64,000 nucleotides of DNA, taken from positions 52,574,422 through 52,638,421 of the forward strand of contig CM019069.1 in NCBI GenBank assembly GCA_009667805.1, written 5' to 3'. The stretch is from Leptobrachium leishanense. Taxonomy: Eukaryota > Chordata > Amphibia > Anura > Megophryidae. Shown here in pieces: positions 1 to 9,800 of this stretch; the stretch's first letter is position 1; every line of letters starts with the position of its first letter. The translations under genes were made by a program, and so were the position numbers. The notes under the pieces are model-generated. The model saw only the letters and a list, made by a program, of their open reading frames with translations. It did not search any database and was not told the DNA's origin.

Positions 1-183
1 GGCAAATATATAATCCATGTGTGAGCTGGGGGGCAAATATATAATCCATGTGTGAGCTGGGGGCAAATATATAATCCATGTGTGAGCTGGGGGGGCAAGT
101 ATATAATCCGTGTGAGCTGGGGCAAATATACCCATGTGTGAGCTGGGGGCAATATATACCCATGTGTGAGTTGGGGCAATATA
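1..183. repeat. Minisatellite, left part (TGTGTGAGCTGGGG motif)
   Basis: About six imperfect units of roughly 26-31 bases share the core CCATGTGTGAGCTGGGG followed by an AT-rich stretch (CAAATATATAAT or CAATATATA). The array runs off the left edge of the window. It continues at 1417 after a Tc1 insertion, so the two blocks are one array. Units here are longer and more variable than those on the right. All reading frames across it are artefacts of the repeat. Confidence 0.93.
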
Positions 184-391
184 CACTATATTGTCAAAAG
201 TATTCGCTCACCTGCCTTGACTCGCATATGAATTTAAGGGACATCCATTCCTAATCCATGGGGTTCAATATGACATCGTTCCACCCTTTGCAGCTATAAC
301 AGCTTCAACTCTTCTGGGAAGGCTGTCCACAAGGTTTAGGAGTGTGTTTATATGAATTTTTGACCATTCTTCCAGAAGCGCATTTGTGAGG

Positions 392-625
392 TCACACACT
401 GATGTTGGATGGGAAGGCCTGGCTCTCCGTCTCTAATTCATCCCAAAGGTGTTCTATCGGGTTGAGGTCAGGACTCTGTGCAGGCCATTCAAGTTCATCC
501 ACACCAGGCTCTGTCATCCATGTCTTTATGGACCTTGCTTTGTGCACTGGTGCACAGTCCTGTTGGAAGAGGAAGGGGCCAGCTCCAAACTGTTCCCACA
601 AAGTTGGGAGCATGGAATTGTCCAA
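392..625 (-). pseudogene. Tc1 transposase fragment, C-terminal catalytic region
   Basis: A 77-residue frame carries the second catalytic Asp (QQDCAPVHKA) and, after 34 intervening residues, the Glu in NPIEHLWDELE. That is the DD34E spacing of Tc1 elements. It ends early after SQAFPSNISV; the usual last ~40 residues fall out of frame in 300-390. Part of the same broken gene as the 670-1143 fragment. Confidence 0.9.
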
Positions 626-669
626 AATGTCTGGTTATGCTGAAGCATTCAGAGTTCCTTTCACTGGAA

Positions 670-1143
670 CTAAGGGGCCAAGCCCAGCTCCTGAAAAACA
701 ACCCCACACCATAATCCCCTTCCACTAAACTTTACACTTGGCACAATGCAGTCAGACAAGTACCGTTCTCCTGGCAACTGCCAAACCCAGACTCCTCCAT
801 CAGATTGCCAGATGAAGCGCGATTCGTCACTCCAGAGAACGCGTCTCCACTGCTCTAGAGTCCAGTGGCGGCGTGCTTTACAACACTGCATCCGACGCTT
901 TGCGTTGCACTTGGTGATGTATGGCTTGGATGCAGCTGCTTGGCCATGGAAACCCATTCCATGAGGCTCTCTGCGCACTGTTCTTGCGCTAATCTGAAGG
1001 CCACATGGAGTTTGGAGGTCTGTAGCGATTGACTCTGCAGAAAGTTGGCGACCTCTTCGCACTATGCACCTCAGCATCTGCTGATCCCGCTCCGTCAGTT
1101 TACGTGGCTTACCACTTCGTGGCTGAGTTGCTGTCATTCCCAA
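670..1143 (-). pseudogene. Tc1 transposase fragment, DNA-binding and first catalytic region
   Basis: A 157-residue open frame starts inside the second helix-turn-helix region (GKPRKLTERDQQML) and runs into the catalytic core with LWSDESRF, whose Asp is the first of the DDE triad. It ends at a frameshift just after the GVVFQ region, before the second catalytic Asp. The missing N-terminus lies upstream on the same strand in another frame (about 1158-1305, with SREISSLLNIPQSTV). Relics of one ancestral transposase gene of about 340 residues. Confidence 0.9.
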
Positions 1144-1416
1144 ACACTTCCACGTTCTTATAATACAGTTGACTGTGGAATATTTAGGAGCGAGGAAATT
1201 TCACGACTGGATTTGTTGCACTGGTGGCATCCTATCACAGTTCCACGCTGAAATTCACTGAGCTCCTGAAAGCGACCCGTTCTTTCACAAATGTTTGTAA
1301 AAACAGTCTGCATGCCTTGGTGCTTGATTTTATACACCTGTGGCCATGGAAGTGATTGGAACACCGGATTCTGATTATTTGGATGAGTGAGCGAAATACT
1401 TTGGCAATATAGTGTA

Positions 1417-1740
1417 TATCCATGTGTGAGCTGGGGCCATATATATCCATGTGTGAGCTGGGACAATATATATCCATGTGTGAGCTGGGACAATATATAT
1501 CCATGTGTGAGCTGGGACAATATATATCCATGTGTGAGATGGGACAATATATATCCATGTGTGCGATGGGACAATATATATCCATGTGTGAGCTGGGACA
1601 ATATATATCCATGTGTGAGCTGGGACAATATATATCCATGTGTGAGCTGGGACAATATATATCCATGTGTGAGCTGGGACAATATATATCCATGTGTGAG
1701 CTGGGACAATATATATATCCATGTGAGCTGGGGGCAATAC
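1417..1740. repeat. Minisatellite, right part, 27-base units
   Basis: About eleven near-identical 27-base units (GGGACAATATATATCCATG then TGTGAGCT) with single-base variants such as GAGATGGG and GCGATGGG. Homogeneity here against the irregular units at 1-183 suggests recent local amplification. Long frames on both strands (up to 183 residues) exist only because 27 is a multiple of three. Confidence 0.95.
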
Positions 1741-1843
1741 TATCTTTTTTTTATATTGCAGTAAATCTTTTTTGGGAGGGGGGATAGGGGGGCTCTTCAT
1801 GGATTCTTGCACCAGGGCCCTCAGGTTTCTAGTTACGCCACTG
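1741..1843. mobile_element. Right end of a hAT-like element that carries the minisatellite
   Basis: The stretch ends in TAGTTACGCCACTG, a terminus typical of hAT-like non-autonomous elements, comparable with TACGCCACTG at 53239. It also has a polypurine-rich GGGAGGGGGGATAGGGGGG tract. The left end lies before the window, so the 8-base duplication cannot be checked. Downstream bases match the middle of the element at 34037-34356, suggesting insertion into such an element. Confidence 0.5.
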
Positions 1844-1844
1844 G

Positions 1845-1987
1845 GATAGGAGGAACGAGCCTTGCAGCGCTGAGCGCACTAACTGCGCGCAGCAAGGTGG
1901 CCAGACGGGCGTCTGAGTGGAAGGAACGTCCACTCTCACAGATGTTTCTTCCGCTCTGCAAAACACTAGTCTTACCCCGGCCTTAGA
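1845..1987. mobile_element. Right half of a GGCTAGGGTCAGACG-family element
   Basis: The sequence from GAGCGCACTAACTGCGCGCA through the paired ACGTCCACTCTCAC motif to CCGGCCTTAG parallels 34235-34359, including the AAGGAACRTCCACTCTCAC segment. The left half is missing in this window and would lie beyond the hAT-like element ending at 1843. Confidence 0.6.
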
Positions 1988-2167
1988 GTTACTTGTTCTG
2001 TGGAAGGTATCTGTTAGATGGTTCCTCAACTCCTATTCATAGACTGAAAGGGCAATTGAAATGTTTGAGTAATTATTCCCAGGGTCTGTGAAGTGTTTGC
2101 CCTGTGGCGTCTCCAGCCTGGGTACTCTGGTAGGAATTTAGGAGTTGAAGATTTAGTTTGAAGGATA

Positions 2168-2955
2168 GGGCTGGTCGTCCACTGGCACCGTATTTGTGCG
2201 ATGGTGCGATCATCAGATATCATCCGTCGTCGTCCGTCCGATCCAACAACATGCAGGTGAATGGACAATCATACAATGTGTCCGACGTCCGTCTTCCAGC
2301 GACGGGTAAAGACGGCATCAGATGGGCGATCAGAACCAAATCACTCGTTTGCATCGCATGTATTTCAGCAGATCAGAGAAGATGGATGTGGAGAAACTGA
2401 TCAGGGGAGTTATAGTTTATTGTAAATGCTTTTATATCAGCGATCTCAAACTCTGGCCCCCCAGATGTTTCTGAACTACACCTCCCATTAATCTCTGGCC
2501 ATTTATTGCATTCAAAGAATTCTGGGATTTGTAGGCAATAAACATCTGTGGGTTCAGAGTTTGAGATCCCTGATTTTATATGTATGTGAGATGTGTGGGA
2601 CTAGCCCTGTTTGTGTATCGGGTGAGGGGTAGAGCAGGGAAGGCTCCTTGGTTGATTGTAAGCTCTTGGCTCCTCTCTGCTACTGTTCTGTGTGTACTTG
2701 TATATTTGTATTCTGTCTCACCCATTGTCCTGCAAAGGACTGCAGTCTTTCCAAAAGCAGAATGAACTGTGTTTTATATGTAAAACCAGTTCATCCTGGT
2801 TTTGGCAGCCTCTGCACTCCACCTCTGAAATCTATCTGATCGTCCATAGTTGTTCCGACAGATCGCTTGCAGTTGAAGACCCTCGTCCGACGTCGTCCAT
2901 AGTCGGATGAACGCATCGGTCGTCCGACTACGGTGCCAGTGGACGCTCAGCCTAG
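2168..2955. mobile_element. Inverted-repeat element, GGCTG..CGTCCACTGGCACCGTA family, copy 1
   Basis: The left end reads GGCTGGTCGTCCACTGGCACC and the right end, on the complement, reads AGGCTGAGCGTCCACTGGCACC. Both interiors are rich in GTCCGAC/GTCGTCC words. It contains no transposase frame, so it is a non-autonomous element of about 790 bases. A smaller hAT-type element is nested at 2438-2572. A second copy of the family lies at 11264-12025. Confidence 0.75.
2438..2572. mobile_element. Short hAT-type element, CTCAAACTC family, copy 1
   Basis: Inverted ends CAGCGATCTCAAACTC and, on the complement, CAGGGATCTCAAACTC enclose about 135 bases. The interior includes the CTGAACTACACCTCCCATTA word and a matching ATTCTGGGATTTGTAG. 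Flanks carry TTTTATAT on both sides with a one-base offset, consistent with an 8-base hAT duplication. Sister copies are at 22666-22813 and 60489-60622. Confidence 0.8.
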
Positions 2956-3933
2956 AAGTAATGCCGGATAGATGCCAGTAATTTTATGTATTTCTGTGTG
3001 GGGGGGGGGGGGGGTTTGTTGTGTGTTCTCTATTTTGGGTTGCATTTTGTTTTAATTCCCACAGGAGCTAGTCAAATCCCTAGGTTTAGTTTCAGGGTCC
3101 GTGGATCTTTATTGTTCGGTGTATGGCAATGTTTTTTTTTATTATTATTTGTTATACTTTTATTTTGTGTGGGTTTTGTTCAAGCCCCAAATAACATCTA
3201 CAGAAAAATCTCATGTACAACCTTTCTCGCACGACTTCATCCAAACCTGTTGCTAAGTTGTGCAAACGTTACCTCCATAAACAGTAATAACACGTGCATT
3301 TCTTTGCAATTTTTTAAGGGCCATGTACTCCCATCAGCTTGCTGCTCCGGATTAACTAAATGAAATCATCTTTATTTACTGACCTTCAGGACTTGGCCTG
3401 ACATTCTTAGCTGAGCTTTTGATTTTCAGCAAAAAAAGGGGGCTGGGGGGGCTGAAGGGGGGCAGGAATATTGATGCTATTTCTCTTGTACTGTTGGTCC
3501 TGTAATTGTGATTAATAACCTTTACTTTCACTATCTGGAAACAGACAGGCTAGTTTGTCTGCCTACAATCATGCTGTGATAAATGGAGCTATTTTAACTC
3601 TGGTTTTGTGTATTAAAGAAAACAGATGTAGTCGAAGACTTGGGGCTATAAGGAAATATAAACGTTGCTTAACTCCACTTCTCCGTACTTGTTATTGTAA
3701 GTGAAAAGCCAGTCAGTTTTCAGTCTAATCTGCAGCCGCTTAATTTTTCCTTTTTTTTTTTTCTTCTTTCTTTCATGCACACTGTCACGTGTTTTATTTG
3801 TTTGTAATCCTGTTTTTTCTTTTTCTTGAAATGCACTTGAAGGGAGTTCAATGTCACACATTTTATTCATATACATATATATGACCTCAGGCAAAAGCTT
3901 TAATCATGTGGTAAGCAAATTTCAGCACTTAAC
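2956..3933. other. No gene seen; homopolymer tracts
   Basis: I see no exon, terminal inverted repeats or RNA gene here. Notable simple sequence: a G tract at 3000-3014, T-rich runs near 3130-3170 and 3750-3775, and a G-rich patch at 3436-3464. By position it is AGPS intron sequence. Confidence 0.5.
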
Positions 3934-4000
3934 TACACTTAATGGGATCTACACTTAAGGGGATCTACACTTAAGGGGATCTACACTTAAGGGGATCACC
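3934..4000. repeat. Short tandem repeat, 16-base unit
   Basis: Three to four copies of GGGGATCTACACTTAA in a row, the first with AATGGGATC in place of AAGGGGATC. The copies are nearly perfect, so the array is young or constrained. No gene overlaps it. Confidence 0.9.
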
Positions 4001-6383
4001 AGGCTAAATTCATTATAGTAGCTCAGGACCAGGGTTACTGATAAACAAGATGCCAAACGAAGTGTTTTTAAGTGATTCCTGTACACACTTAGTTGTATGA
4101 ATCCCTTACTGGGCCAACCCCAAAAAAACGCCACCACGAGTAGAAACACTGGTCGAAAGGTCCAGACCGATAGTAATTGATAAATGTTACAAATACTAGT
4201 ACAGATATTGTTTAGGATTAAAAAAGGAGTTGGGGTATAGAGGGGGTTAAACATTAACCCCTCATGACCCACTGTGCACTCCCCACCCATTTAACACTTG
4301 GGGTCATTTAAAAACGTACCTTCTTTCTAGCACGGTGCTAGCCTCAAATCCTCCTTATGTTGGTTCCCTCATCCTGGAGCCTAAAGCTCAGGTCAGCCCT
4401 CTCTGTTCGTGGCTACAAGGAGGAGCTAGGCACCTCCTCAGGGAGGGCTGAATCCACCCTCAGAGAGCTCTCTAGGAGGGAGTGAGAGCAGTTAGGATGC
4501 ACAGAGCACTGTGATCACTCAATTACGAGCGTGGCCCTTTAATTTCATAAACCTATCCAGTACTCTGTCCCAAGTTCTTGGCATTAATTCCTGCAGTATG
4601 CGAATGTTCAGTCTTAACTTCTCTATGATATAAGTGTTCGTGTGGACATATGGGGCTGTATTTCATTTTGGATGTTAACCTGGAGACAGTAAGCAGGAAA
4701 ATCTGCATTTGCATATTTTCTCTTCCCATCTCTGTGTAGGCACTTTCCCTGGAATAGGATGTTATCTCAGCACCTCATCCCAGAACTCAGTGCTAAACTC
4801 CATGATTACCACAGTAGCGTTTCCGTGCCACCGCGAGTATCCGCTGCCGGAGTCCGTAGCCTTGCCTAATCTTGCAATGCCGTGGAGGGAGACTAGGAAC
4901 TATAGGTTTCCAGTCTCACTCTGCTCCGGGCAGAAGAAGCTGTGGATCGGGCCACCCTTTGTGCCGCGGGATGAGCAGTGTGTATGGGATTTTTAGGAGG
5001 GGGGGTTAGAGCGTGTTAATTCTGCAAACGCAAAATCATTTATCTGGCACCCTCTTTTAGGCTGAGTTAAATTTTTTGCTTTTGAATCCCGACTGTAATT
5101 TGCGCCTGCGCTTTGTAATACCTCACTTGTCGAGATGCTAAAAATACATTGCGTTCCCCATGTTAAATATAGGAAACCCTTAAGTACAGGAAGCTCACAC
5201 AAGCTGCAAAGCGCAAAACCTTTTCATGTCTGTAGTGTCAAGATCCGCTTCCAGACGTTAAACATATCCTAGTGCTAATGATTGCATATCAAGATGCAGC
5301 ATTAGCACCAACTATGGAATAGAGCCCATAGTGTCATGCATTGGGGAAACAAAAATCAATCACACTTTTATACAGGTCTTTAACTTGACTTTAAACTTAA
5401 TCAGAAGTTTACTTTCACATTTCAAAGACCCTTCACTGACACAATATCAATTTTAAAGGTCAAAATATGCTCTTTCGTCAAGGTCAACGATTGACATCCT
5501 TGGCCTCTGGATTCCTCAAGAACTTGTCCCATGAAGTGCAACCAAGCCATTGGTTAGCAGTTAATTTTGAAAGTTAAAGATCAAGAACAACTTATGGGGA
5601 TGTACTTTAACCCTCTCCTTCCAACCATCTATATTAAATAGATGCAGCCTGTGTCATCTTGTGGAAATTATTGCAGCTGATCCTTTAGTAGCGTCTAAGA
5701 ACTTTGATCATTGCTGTAATCAATGGCTGCAAGAATAAATGGGCTTGAAATAAAAGTAATTACCCTTTTTCTCTAGTGGCTTTTACCTCACAAGTAGAAT
5801 TAAGATGAATGAGTGTATAGGCAGTGTATTTATTGCAGTTGCCCATGCATATTTAAAAAGAACAATTTAGCATCTAGTCTTGCGTGGTCCACATTTTAGA
5901 ATTGATAGGATGTTTGTGGGTTTTTTCTGTTTCTAGCAATTTTCACCTTTTGTCAATTCCAATTTTAATTTCTATATTCTGATAAAATGTATAGATTTTA
6001 GATTTGTATAATTTTTTGTAAGATTAATGGGGCATTCTATTACATTTTTTTTTATTTTTTTTTAAATAAGCATTGGCCAAATCATTTTTTTATTTCAGCG
6101 GAAAATACTCCCCTTTTCACCCTGGGCTGCTGCTTCCCTCCATCTGAGGGCTTCTGAAGTGTGGAAGTCCCTGCAGCTTTTTACGCAATTTGTGTAGCAC
6201 AGGCAAATTGTTTAGCGGACAAAATGTTGCATAACAGTCGGAACTTACGTACTTTCATATGCAAGTTCCGCAGATCAATGAAATGGTGCTGCACCTGCAC
6301 ATGCAGCACCAATCCTTGGCTGACGTCCCCCACACTGCTCCTTGGAGTAAGTGTTCGGAGACGGAGTGTTATGACATCATCAG
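4001..6383. other. Intron-like stretch, nothing recognised
   Basis: Mostly AT-rich sequence without a convincing exon on either strand. Frames of 69-111 residues have no recognisable motif. The segment 4330-4550 is more GC-rich and ends in GCGTGGCCCTTTAA, a word also found at 9430-9444, so it may be an unrecognised repeat. Confidence 0.4.
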
Positions 6384-6773
6384 TGTAACGGAGTGGCTGT
6401 ACCCTTACAGAATACCTCCGTCAGCGGGCTCTCTCCCAAATATAACCAGTCCCCACAGTCGCCGGAGCAATCTTAACTAACAGCCCACTCACACTTTAAC
6501 CGCAGTTGAAAGAAGGTTGGAGACCGTTGAGCATTCAAAAGCAGACTAACATTTTATTCAGACCTACAGCTATGTGCATTAAGGGACAACCCCCTTCATG
6601 AATAAATCACAAATAACCTCAACAGATCCAATAACAGACATAGGGACAAAAGGTCAATACAATGGACTAGGGTTGCACCGATACTAGTATCGGTGCCGAT
6701 ACCGGGTACTGCCGGAGTACTTGGTACTCGTGCAGTGCCCCGATACCGGAAGCCGGCATTGAGCCGGCTTGCC

Positions 6774-6977
6774 AGCATCCGAGAGCATTCGGACAGCCGC
6801 TCCAGCTCCTATCTGCATTCGGACAGGCACCTGGAGCTCATCGCGTTCATACTTACATTCCTGAGTGACGCCGGTAAAGTTTCTGAGTCCCACGTGATCG
6901 CGGCTAAGTATGAAAGAACGCGGAGAGCTCCAGGTGCTTGTCCGAATGCCGATAGGGCGGCTGTGCGGATGCTCGAT

Positions 6978-6985
<8 letters not shown>
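6774..6985. repeat. Imperfect palindrome inside the hAT-type element
   Basis: The left arm (about 6774-6870) contains CAGCATCCGAGAGCATTCGG and GGCACCTGGAGCTCATCGCG. The right arm (about 6905-6978) gives the complements of both in reverse order. The centre carries CCCACGTGATCGCGG, related to the palindrome centre at 48726-48760. Such an arrangement can extrude as a hairpin. Confidence 0.8.

Positions 6986-7042
<57 letters not shown>
6979..7042. repeat. CA dinucleotide microsatellite
   Basis: About 32 uninterrupted CA units. It directly abuts two minisatellite-type units (GTGAGAGCTGGGGG) on the right. Open frames through it are artefacts. Confidence 0.98.
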
Positions 7043-7046
<4 letters not shown>

Positions 7047-7204
7047 AGAGCTGGGGGGGGCATATCTGTGAGAGCTGGGGGCATTTTTATGAGGTCTGTC
7101 CTTATTGAAAAGCGTCACATGACATAAAATAAAAGTATCAGTACTCGGTATCGGTGAGTACTTGGAAAAAAGTATAAGTACTCGGTCTTAAAGTGGTATC
7201 CCTA

Positions 7205-7232
7205 CAATGGACAGTGCATCCCTACAATGGAC
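7205..7232. repeat. Duplicated target site with extra element terminus
   Basis: After the right CAATGGAC duplication (7205-7212) come AGTGCATCCCTA and a third CAATGGAC (7225-7232). The 20-base segment ATCCCTACAATGGACAGTGC is therefore tandemly repeated. It may be a remnant of a second element end or a later local duplication. Confidence 0.8.
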
Positions 7233-7480
7233 AGATTACAAGGGCAACCTTATCTTAAAATGCCTGCTAGTTTCTGGAAAAGGGGGGTGGGAGCAGAGCA
7301 TGTGAAAACAAAGGAATATTTTCTTAGAATGTACACTATACAGAGAGTGGGTAGTAATACAGAGGTTTACGCTATACAGAGAGGATAGTAGTACAGAGGT
7401 CTATGCTATACAGAGAGATGATAGGTAATAAAGGTAATGTACACAGTATGCACAACAGGAGATTCTACAATAAATACATC

Positions 7481-9057
7481 CAGCGGGGCAAAAAAGTATT
7501 TAGTCAGTCACCAATTGTGCAGGTTCTCCCACTTAAAAAGATGAGCGAGGCCTGTAATTGTCATCATAGGTAACTTCAACTATGAGAGACAAAATGAGAA
7601 AAAAAATCCAGAAAATCATAGTCTGATTTTTAAAGAATTTATTTGCAAATTATGGTGGAAAATAAGTATTTGGTCACCTACAGCACAAACAAGCAAGATT
7701 TCTGTCTCTCACAGACCTGTAACGTCTTCAAGGGGCTCCTCTGTCCTCCACTCGTTACCTGTAGGAATGGCACCTGTTTGAACTTGTTATCAGTATAAAA
7801 GACACCTGTCCACAACCTCAAACAGACACACTCCAAACTCCACTATGGTCAAGAACGAAGAGCTGTCAAAGGACCTGCACCAGGCTGGGAAGACTGAATC
7901 TGCAATAGGCAAGCAGTTTGGTGTGAGAGCACTCATTAGAAAATGGAAGACATACAAGACCACTGATAATCTCCATCGATCTGGGGCTCCACGGAAGATC
8001 TCATCCCGTGGGGTCAAAATGATCACAAGAACGGTGAGCAAAAATCCCAGAACACGGGGGGACCTAGTGAATGCCCTGCAGAGAGCTGGGACCAAAGTAA
8101 CAAAGGCTACCATCAGTAACACACTACGCCGCCAGGGACTCAAATCCTGCAGTGCCAGACGTGTCCCCCTGCTTAAGCCAGTACATGTCCGGGCCCGTCT
8201 GAAGTTTTCTAGACAGCATTTGGATGATCCAGGAGAGGATTGGGAGAATGTCATATGGTCAGATGAAACCAAAGTAGAACTTTTTGGTAAAAACTTAACT
8301 CGTCGTGTTTGGAGGAGAGAGAATGCTGAGTTGCATCCAAAGAACACCATACCTACTGTGAAGCATGGTGGCGGAAACATCATGCTTTGGGGCTGTTTTT
8401 CTGCAAAGGGACCAGGACGACTGATCCGTGTAAAGGGAAGAATGAATGGGGCCATGTATCGTGAGATTTTGAGTGAAAACCTCCTTCCATCAGCAAGGGC
8501 ATTGAAGATGATAAAACGTGGCTGGGTCTTTCAGCAGGACAATGATCCCAAACACACCGCCTGGGCAACGGAGTGGCTTCGTAAGAAGCATATCGAGGTC
8601 CTGGAGTGGCCTAGCCAGTCTCCAGTTCTCAACCCCATAGAAAACCTTTGGAGGGAGTTGAAGGTCCGTGTTGCCCAGCGACAGCCCCAAAACGTCAGCC
8701 CCAAAACGTCACTGCTCTAAAGGAGATCTGCATTGAGGAATGGGCAAAAATACCAGCAACAGTGTGTGAAAACCTTGTGAAGACCTACAGAAAACGTTTG
8801 ACATCTGTCATTGCCAACAAAGGATATATAGCAAAGTATTGAGATGGACTTTTGATATTGACCAAATACTTATTTTCCACCATGATTTGCAAATAAATTC
8901 TTTAAAAATCAGACCATGTGATTTCCGGGATATTTTTTCTCATTTTGTCTCTCATAGTTGAAGTGTACCTATGATGACAATTACAGGCCTCTCTCATCTT
9001 TTTAAGTGGGAGAACCTGCACAATTGGTGGCTGACTAAATACTTTTTTACCCCACTG
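7481..9057 (+). mobile_element. Tc1-type transposon, CAGTGGGGCAAAAAAG ends, inactive
   Basis: Left end CAGCGGGGCAAAAAAG and right end (complement) CAGTGGGGTAAAAAAG define a 1577-base element with long inverted repeats of over 200 bases, including the GTGGAAAATAAGTATTTGG block at both sides. TA follows the right end; the left flank reads TC, a mutated TA. The related family E copy near 37960 has an unoccupied AATACATAAGGGA, which confirms the insertion point. Same family as 26595-28189, opposite orientation. The transposase frame is long but damaged. Confidence 0.95.
7845..8720 (+). pseudogene. Tc1 transposase, nearly full length, disrupted
   Basis: A 291-residue frame starts [17 protein letters not shown] and holds the catalytic core: first Asp in [11 protein letters not shown], second in [10 protein letters not shown], Glu in [11 protein letters not shown]. 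Two in-frame losses shorten the N-terminal helix-turn-helix compared with the family start, as seen by the abrupt joins SKDLHQ and FGVRALIRK. One residue is also missing between the second Asp and the Glu (33 between instead of 34). Near 8690 a 14-base repeat of GCCCCAAAACGTCA shifts the frame. The true C-terminus ([20 protein letters not shown] to KGYIAKY) continues in another frame to 8842. Not a functional gene. Confidence 0.92.
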
Positions 9058-9515
9058 TAAGGGAGTAATACACAGACCTCAAATCTTTAGTTAGCTGGGG
9101 GAATGTTTAAAATGGTGAACAGATGTACAGTGAAAATCCAAATCTAGAAGATCCACCAATTCCCCAATAGTTTCTTTCACTGGCCATAGTCGCTGGGCAG
9201 GAGGCTAGCCCACAGTCCCCTCCAGATGCCCCAGTGGTGGTAGGTTCCATCACAATCGGTGACCGAAAGGTGGGATAGTAAAATCTCTTCTGCTAATTGA
9301 CAGCTGTGTAGGGGGAGGAAACTCCTCCACTTCTCACAGCAGTACTGGGCAAAAATGGACTGGCGGGAGGGGAGATGAGGTGGGGAGGCACTGCACACAG
9401 CTTGACCACTTTATTATGCTGAAGTGTGTAGCGTGGCCCTTTAACTTGCCTTTTTCATTTGGTTTTCTTTTCTTAAAATATGTTTGAGTGTGTGCTTAAT
9501 AGGATATATTTTTAA

Positions 9516-9609
9516 CCCTTTCACTACCCAAAAAATTGTTAACTTGATTTTTCATTGTAATACATTGAAAAGCAATAGTTAGTATCGCAAACTTCAATTG
9601 CACATGTCT
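9516..9609. mobile_element. Possible left end of a piggyBac-type element
   Basis: TTAA at 9512-9515 is followed by CCCTTTCACTACCCAAAA, matching the TTAA-CCCCTTCACTACCAAG start of the complete element at 41031-41504. No matching right end is seen before the next TTAA-bounded repeat at 9614, so it is at most a fragment. Confidence 0.45.
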
Positions 9610-9613
9610 TTAA

Positions 9614-9800
9614 CCTCCCTGGCGGTATTCCCGAGTGTGGCTCGGGGATAAATTTCAATGCCGAAAACGGTAACCCCGAGCCACAATCTGGCTGATACAT
9701 ACCTGTTTCTGCGTTCCCTCGATTTCCTCCCGTAGTCACCTCTGTCCAATCGCGCCGTCCTGCTTCCGGGTTAGGCAGGATTAGTGCGTTCCCTTTGGAG
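9614..9800. mobile_element. piggyBac-type CCTCCCTGGCGG element, right end missing
   Basis: TTAA (9610-9613) then CCTCCCTGGCGGTATTCCCG, followed by GAGTGTGGCTCGGGG and its inverted partner CCCCGAGCCACA. The complete relative at 57550-57945 has both ends and TTAA on each side. Here the expected CCGCCAGGGAGG-TTAA end is absent. Confidence 0.7.

Larger units (their letters stand above)
184..1414 (-). mobile_element. Tc1-type transposon, inactive, inserted in the minisatellite
   Basis: Both ends read CACTATATTGYCAAA inward (right end on the complement), and TA lies directly outside each end (182-183 and 1415-1416). Removing the element and one TA rebuilds CAATATATATCC, exactly the minisatellite unit sequence, so this is a clean cut-and-paste insertion of 1231 bases. 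On the minus strand the pieces of a DD34E transposase appear in order: an N-terminal helix-turn-helix region near 1300-1160, the first catalytic Asp in WSDES, the second in QQDCAPVH, and the Glu in NPIEHLW 35 positions further on. Reading-frame breaks between these pieces make it non-coding as it stands. Confidence 0.95.
6668..7204. mobile_element. hAT-type element with internal palindrome and minisatellite
   Basis: It begins TAGGGTTGCACCGATACTAG and ends GGTATCCCTA, flanked by perfect 8-base duplications CAATGGAC at 6660-6667 and 7205-7212. Inside are, in order, a large imperfect palindrome (about 6774-6985), a CA microsatellite (6979-7042) and two units of the GAGAGCTGGGGG minisatellite motif (7044-7085). 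The right subterminal region repeats GTACTCGGTATCGGTGAGTAC in inverted form relative to the left. No transposase frame, so non-autonomous. Confidence 0.88.
6384..9445. mobile_element. Unclassified repeat of family E, split by two younger transposons
   Basis: The pieces 6384-6667, 7233-7480 and 9058-9445 appear to be one older repeat interrupted by a hAT-type element and a Tc1 element. A related copy at about 37570-38230 shares AGCATGTGAAAACAAAGGA, ACAATAAATACAT and the following AGGGA..TAATA..ACACAGAC words. The family has not been recognised. It begins near TGTAACGGAGTGGCTGTACC, which could be an LTR start, but no partner LTR or coding region is visible. Confidence 0.45.

Noticed and set aside
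1417..1740. CRISPR-like array
   Set aside because: Units are contiguous near-identical repeats without unique spacers, in eukaryotic DNA full of transposons. It is a minisatellite.
1158..1812. Long frames on both strands across the first minisatellite (up to 183 residues)
   Set aside because: The 27-base unit is a multiple of three, so any stop-free unit gives a long frame. The peptide is a simple repeat, and the frames join unrelated transposon sequence.
6684..7127. 144-residue frames through the CA repeat on both strands
   Set aside because: They are His-Thr or Cys-Val strings from the microsatellite plus palindrome sequence inside a hAT-type element.
7845..8720. 291-residue frame as an intact transposase gene
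   Set aside because: It has in-frame losses in the DNA-binding part, altered Asp-Glu spacing and a 14-base duplication that shifts the true C-terminus out of frame.
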